Shown piece by piece: positions 60,295 through 64,000 of a stretch of DNA of 64,000 bases; position 1 is the stretch's first letter, and each line of letters opens with the position of its first letter. The notes beneath the pieces are model-generated. The model worked only from the letters and a program-made list of their open reading frames with translations, did no database searches and was not told the DNA's origin. The position numbers were made by a program, and so were the translations under genes. Source of the DNA: Crossaster papposus (taxonomy: Eukaryota; Echinodermata; Asteroidea; Velatida; Solasteridae); the NCBI GenBank assembly GCA_037893245.1, contig JBAIAA010000606.1:558001-622000 (forward strand), given 5' to 3'.

Positions 60295-63117
60295 GAAATT
60301 TGGCAATATTTTGGCTCAGATGTCGAGCTGGTGAGAGTCTCTTTATTCTCGAACAACATTGAGGTTCGCAGCTCAAATATAAGTCGAGAAAATTATCCTC
60401 ATTCGCAGCCACCTTTTCTGATGTGTATGTTTTTACACTTGTATTGCCGCATAGGCCTATGCCGTCAGTGCCCTGACGCATGGGTCTCACGGTTTGGGTT
60501 TTTTTACAGTGAGAAATTTGGCAATATTTTGGCTCCGATGTCGAGCTGGTGAGTGTCTCTTCATTCTCGAACAACGTTGAGGTTCGCAGCTCGGATATAA
60601 GTCGAGAAAATTATCCTCATTCGCAGCCACCTTTTCTGATGTGTATGTTTTTACACTTGTATTGCCGCATAGGCCTATGCCGTCAGTGCCCTGACGCATG
60701 GGTCTCACGGTTTGGGTTTTTTCCAGTAAGAAATTTGGCAATATTTTGGCTCCGATGTCGAGCTGGTGAGTGTCTCTTCATTCTCGAACAACGTTGAGGT
60801 TCGCAGCTCGGATATAAGTCGAGAAAATTATCCTCATTCGCAGCCACCTTTTCCTATGTGTATGTTTTTACACTTGTATTGCCGCATAGGCCTATGTCGC
60901 CAGTGGCCTGACACATGAGTCTCACGGTTTGGGTTTTTTCCAGTGAGAAATTTGGCAATATTTTGGCTTAGATGTCGAGCTGGAGAGTGTCTCTTCATTC
61001 TCGAACAACGTTGAGGTTCGCAGCTAAGATATAAGTCGAGAAAATTATCCTCATTCGCAGCCACCTTTTCTGATGTGTATGTTTGTACACGTGTATTGCC
61101 GCATTGGCCTATGCCGCCAGTGCCCTGACGCATGAGTCTCACAGTTTGGGTTCTTTCTATTGAGAAATTTGGCAATATTTTGGCTCCGATGTCGAGCTGG
61201 TGAGTGTCTCTTTATTCTCAAACAACGTTGAGGTTCGCAGCTCAAATATAAGTCGAGAAAATTATCCTCATTCGCAGCCACTTTTTGTTATGTGTATGTT
61301 TGTACACGTGTATTGCCGCATTGGCCTATGTCGCCAGTGCCCTGACGCATGAGTCTCACGGTTTGGTTTTTTTTCCAGTGAAACATTTGGCAATATTTTG
61401 GCTCAGATGTTGAGCTGGTGAGTGTCTCTTCATTTTAAAACAACGTTGAGGTTTGCAGCAAAGATATAAGTCGAGAAAATTATCCTCATTCGCAGCCACT
61501 TTTTGTTATGTGTATGTTTGTACACGTGTATTGCCGCATAGGCCTATGCCGCCAGTGGCCTGACGCATGAGTCTCACGGCTTGGGTTTTTTCCAGTGAGA
61601 AATTTGGCAATATTTTGGCTCAGATGTCGAGCTGGTGAAAGTCTCTTCATTCTCGAACAACGTTGAGGTTTGCAGCTAAGATATAAGTCGAGAAAATTAT
61701 CCTCATTCGCAGCCACCTTTTCTGATGTGTATGTTTGTACACGTGTATTGCCGCATAGGCCTATGCCGCCAGTGGCCTGACGCCTGAGTCTCACGGTTTG
61801 AGTTTTTTCCAGTGAGAAATTTGGCAATATTTTGGCTCAGATGTCGAGATAGTGAGTGTCTCTTCATTCTCGAACCAAGTTGAGGTTCGCAGCTCAGATA
61901 TAAGTCGAGAAAATTATCCTCATTCGCAGCAATGTTTTCTGATGTGTATCTATGTACGCGTGTATTGCCGCACTGGCCTATGTCGCCAGTGCCCTGACTC
62001 ATGAGTCCCACATTTTTGGTTCTTTCCATTGAGAAATTTGGCAATATTTTGGCTCAGATGTCGAGCTGGAGAGTGTCTCTTCATTCTCAAACAACGTTGA
62101 GGTTCGCAGCTCAGATACAGGTCGAGAAAATTATCCTCATTCGCAGCCATGTTTTCTTATGTGTTTCTATGTACACGTGTATTGCCGCATTGGCCTATGC
62201 CGCCAGTTCCCTGACGCATGAGTCTCACAGTATGGGTTCTTTATATTGAGAAATTTGGCAATATTTTGGCTCAGATGTCGAGCTGGTGAGTGTCTCTTCA
62301 TTCTCGAACAACGTTGAGGTTCGCAGCTCAAATATAAGTCGAGAAAATTATCCTCATTCGCAGCCACCTTTTCTGATGTGTATGTTTGTACACTTGTATT
62401 GCCGCATAGGCCTATGCCGTCAGTGCACTGACGCATGGGTCTCACGGTTTGTTTTTTTTCAAGTGAGAAATTTGGCAATATTTTAGCTCCGATGTTGAGC
62501 TGGTGAGTGTCTCTTCATTCTCGAACAACGTTGAGGTTCGCAGCTCAGATATAAGTCGAGAACATTATCCTCATTCGCAGCCATGTTTTCTTATGTGTAT
62601 CTATGTACACGTGTATTGCCGCATTGGCCTAGGTCCCCAGTGCCCTGACGCATGAGTCTTACAGTTTGGGTTTTTTCCATTGAGAAATTTGGCAAAATGT
62701 TGGCTCAGATGTTGAGCTGGTGAGTGTCTCTTCATATTCAAACAACGTTGAGGTTCGCAGCTCAAATGTAAGTCGAGAAAATTATCCTCATTCGCAGCCA
62801 TGTTTTCTTATATGTATCCATGTACACCTGTATTGCCGCATTGGCCTATGTCGCCAGTGCCCTGACGCATGAGTCTCACAGTTTGGGTTCTTTCCATTGA
62901 AAAATTTGGCAATATTATGGCTCAGATGTTGAGCTGGAGAGTGTCTCTGCATTCTCAAACAACGTTGAGGTTTGCAGCTAAGATATAAGTCGATACAATT
63001 ATCCTCATTCGCAGCCACCTTTTCTGATGTGTATGTTTGTACACGTGTATTGCCGCATAGGCCTATGCCGCCAGTGGCCTGACACATGAGTCTCACGGTT
63101 TGGGTTTTTTCCAGTGC
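60295..63117 (+). repeat. 13-mer unit (2823 bp)
   Basis: Thirteen monomers. The opening order ('gagagtctctttattctcg', 'gctcggatat', 'ccagtaagaaattt') recurs at 63118, giving a 2823 bp step. Most of the unit parallels the 15-mer of block G (41.4-44 kb), including 'gtacgcgtgtattgc', 'cagatacaggtcgag', 'cagtgcactgacgc' and 'gcaaaatgttggc'. Two near-identical 'gctcggatat' monomers stand side by side at about 60513 and 60730. Confidence 0.75.
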
Positions 63118-64000
63118 GAAATTTGGCAATATTTTGGCTCAGATGTCGAGCTGGTGAGAGTCTCTTTATTCCCGAACAACATTGAGGTTCGCAGCTCAAA
63201 TATAAGTCGAGAAAATTATCCTCATTCGCAGCCACCTTTTCTGATGTGTATGTGTTTACACTTGTATTGCCGCATAGGCCTATGCCGTCAGTGCCCTGAC
63301 GCATGGGTCTCACGGTTTGGTTTTTTTTACAGTGAGAAATTTGGCAATATTTTGGCTCCGATGTCAAGCTGGTGAGTGTCTCTTCATTCTCGAACAACGT
63401 TGAGGTTCGCAGCTCGGATATAAGTCGAGAAAATTATCCTCATTCGCAGCCACCTTTTCTGATGTGTATGTTTTTACACTTGTATTGCCGCATAGGCCTA
63501 TGCCGTCAGTGCCCTGACGCATGGGTCTCACGGTTTGGGTTTTTTCCAGTAAGAAATTTGGCAATATTTTGGCTCAGATGTTGAGCTGGTGAGTGTCTCT
63601 TCATTTTGAAACAACGTTGAGGTTTGCAGCTCAGATATAAGTCGAGAAAAGTATCCTCATTCGCAGCAATGTTTTCTTATGTGTATATATGTACACGTGT
63701 ATTGCCGCACTAGCCTATGTCGCCAGTGCCCTGACTCATGAGTCTCACAGTTTGGGTTCTTTCAATTGAGAAATTTGGCAATATTTTGGCTTAGATGTCG
63801 AGCTGGAGAGTGTATCTTCATTCTCGAACAACGTTGAGGTTCGCAGCTAAGATATAAGTCGAGAAAATTATCCTCATTCGCAGCCACCTTTTCTTATGTG
63901 TATGTTTGTACACGTGTATTGCCGCATTGGCCTATGCCGCCAGTGCCCTGACGCATGAGTCTCACAGTTTGGGTTCTTTCTATTGAGAAATTTGGCAATA
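63118..64000 (+). repeat. Start of next 13-mer unit, cut by the window edge
   Basis: Four monomers and a 14 bp stub beginning at 63987, following 60295 at a 2823 bp step for the first two monomers. Private changes include 'ttcccgaacaacattg' near 63169, 'gtatgtgtttacac' near 63249 and 'gatgtcaagctgg' near 63361. The array clearly continues beyond the window. Confidence 0.8.

Larger units (their letters stand above)
1..64000. repeat. Satellite DNA array, 217 bp monomer, edge to edge
   Basis: The same roughly 217 bp unit recurs head-to-tail from the first to the last base, giving 295 complete monomers. Landmarks in order, in monomer coordinates: 'gaaatttgg' at 1, 'ctcagatgtcgagctgg' at about 21-37, 'tctcttcattctcgaacaac' at about 44-63, 'gaggttcgcagctcagat' near 67, 'cctcattcgcagcc' near 103, 'tgtacacgtgtattgccgca' near 139, 'ccagtgccctgacgc' near 171 and 'gtttgggttctttcc' near 199. 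Most monomers are exactly 217 bp. Exceptions are three 202 bp monomers and scattered 1-3 bp indels, mostly in the T-tract before the monomer end. No unique sequence, inversion or inserted element was seen. Both window edges lie inside the array, so its true length is unknown. I do not recognise the family. A centromeric or heterochromatic location is inference. Confidence 0.98.

Noticed and set aside
63169..63190. 'cccgaacaacattg' as a reverse CENP-B box
   Set aside because: The reverse box needs CCCG, two bases, T, four bases, then CGAA. Here C stands in place of T and CGAA is not at the right distance. It is also a single-copy change.
1..64000. CRISPR array
   Set aside because: There are no short repeats separated by unique spacers. 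The whole 217 bp unit is repeated, and no cas genes are present.
1..64000. rRNA, tRNA or 5S gene cluster
   Set aside because: The monomer shows no recognisable A/B box pair, cloverleaf or conserved rRNA stretch. A 217 bp period can resemble a 5S cluster, but no 5S-like core was found.
1..64000. Transposable element insertion or LTR/TIR structure
   Set aside because: No target-site duplication, terminal repeat, reverse transcriptase or transposase reading frame was seen. All monomer spacing stays at 217 bp apart from indels of 15 bp or less.
1..64000. Telomeric or microsatellite repeats
   Set aside because: No TTAGG, TTAGGG or similar runs and no dinucleotide tracts. The only simple tracts are the short T-runs at monomer ends.

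Overview
The entire 64 kb window is one uninterrupted tandem array of a single satellite DNA family with a 217 bp monomer, always in the same orientation. I count 295 complete monomers plus a 14 bp stub at the right edge. The count uses the recurring 'gaaatttgg' motif as base 1 of each monomer (1, 218, 435, 652 ... 63987). I found no protein gene, RNA gene, transposon, unique flanking sequence or inversion. The many 60-130 codon open frames are by-products of the repeat. The monomer is about 45% GC. A pure satellite array of this length with multi-monomer higher-order repeats (HORs) points to a eukaryotic chromosome, in a centromeric, pericentromeric or other heterochromatic block. I do not recognise the family and cannot name the species. 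CpG is close to its expected frequency, which argues mildly against a genome with heavy germline CpG methylation.

The structure lies in the HORs, which I resolved by tracking private substitutions and small indels. From left to right:
- 1-4123: an 8-monomer HOR (1736 bp step), about two copies.
- 4124-9286: a 6-monomer HOR of 1287 bp marked by a 15 bp deletion (202 bp monomers), with a 4-monomer insert.
- 9287-11456: a 5-monomer unit (1085 bp) in two copies.
- 11457-21007: an 11-monomer HOR (about 2388 bp) and its 14- and 7-monomer derivatives.
- 21008-29687: five nearly identical 1736 bp 8-mers, the most homogeneous part of the window.
- 29688-35768: a mosaic with partial 12-mer and 5-mer periods.
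- 35769-44453: a 14/15-mer HOR (3039-3257 bp).
- 44454-60294: a nested mosaic with 8-, 15-, 20-, 10- and 5-monomer steps and a segment repeated 9331 bp (43 monomers) apart.
- 60295-63986: a 13-mer (2823 bp) related to the 15-mer.

The second half of each monomer carries a cluster of short perfect palindromes. No CENP-B box was found. The array appears to evolve by unequal exchange and gene conversion in whole-monomer steps. One clear example is that the five-copy 8-mer equals the neighbouring 11-mer with three monomers removed. Block edges are given at monomer starts. The real exchange points lie somewhere within about one monomer of those positions.
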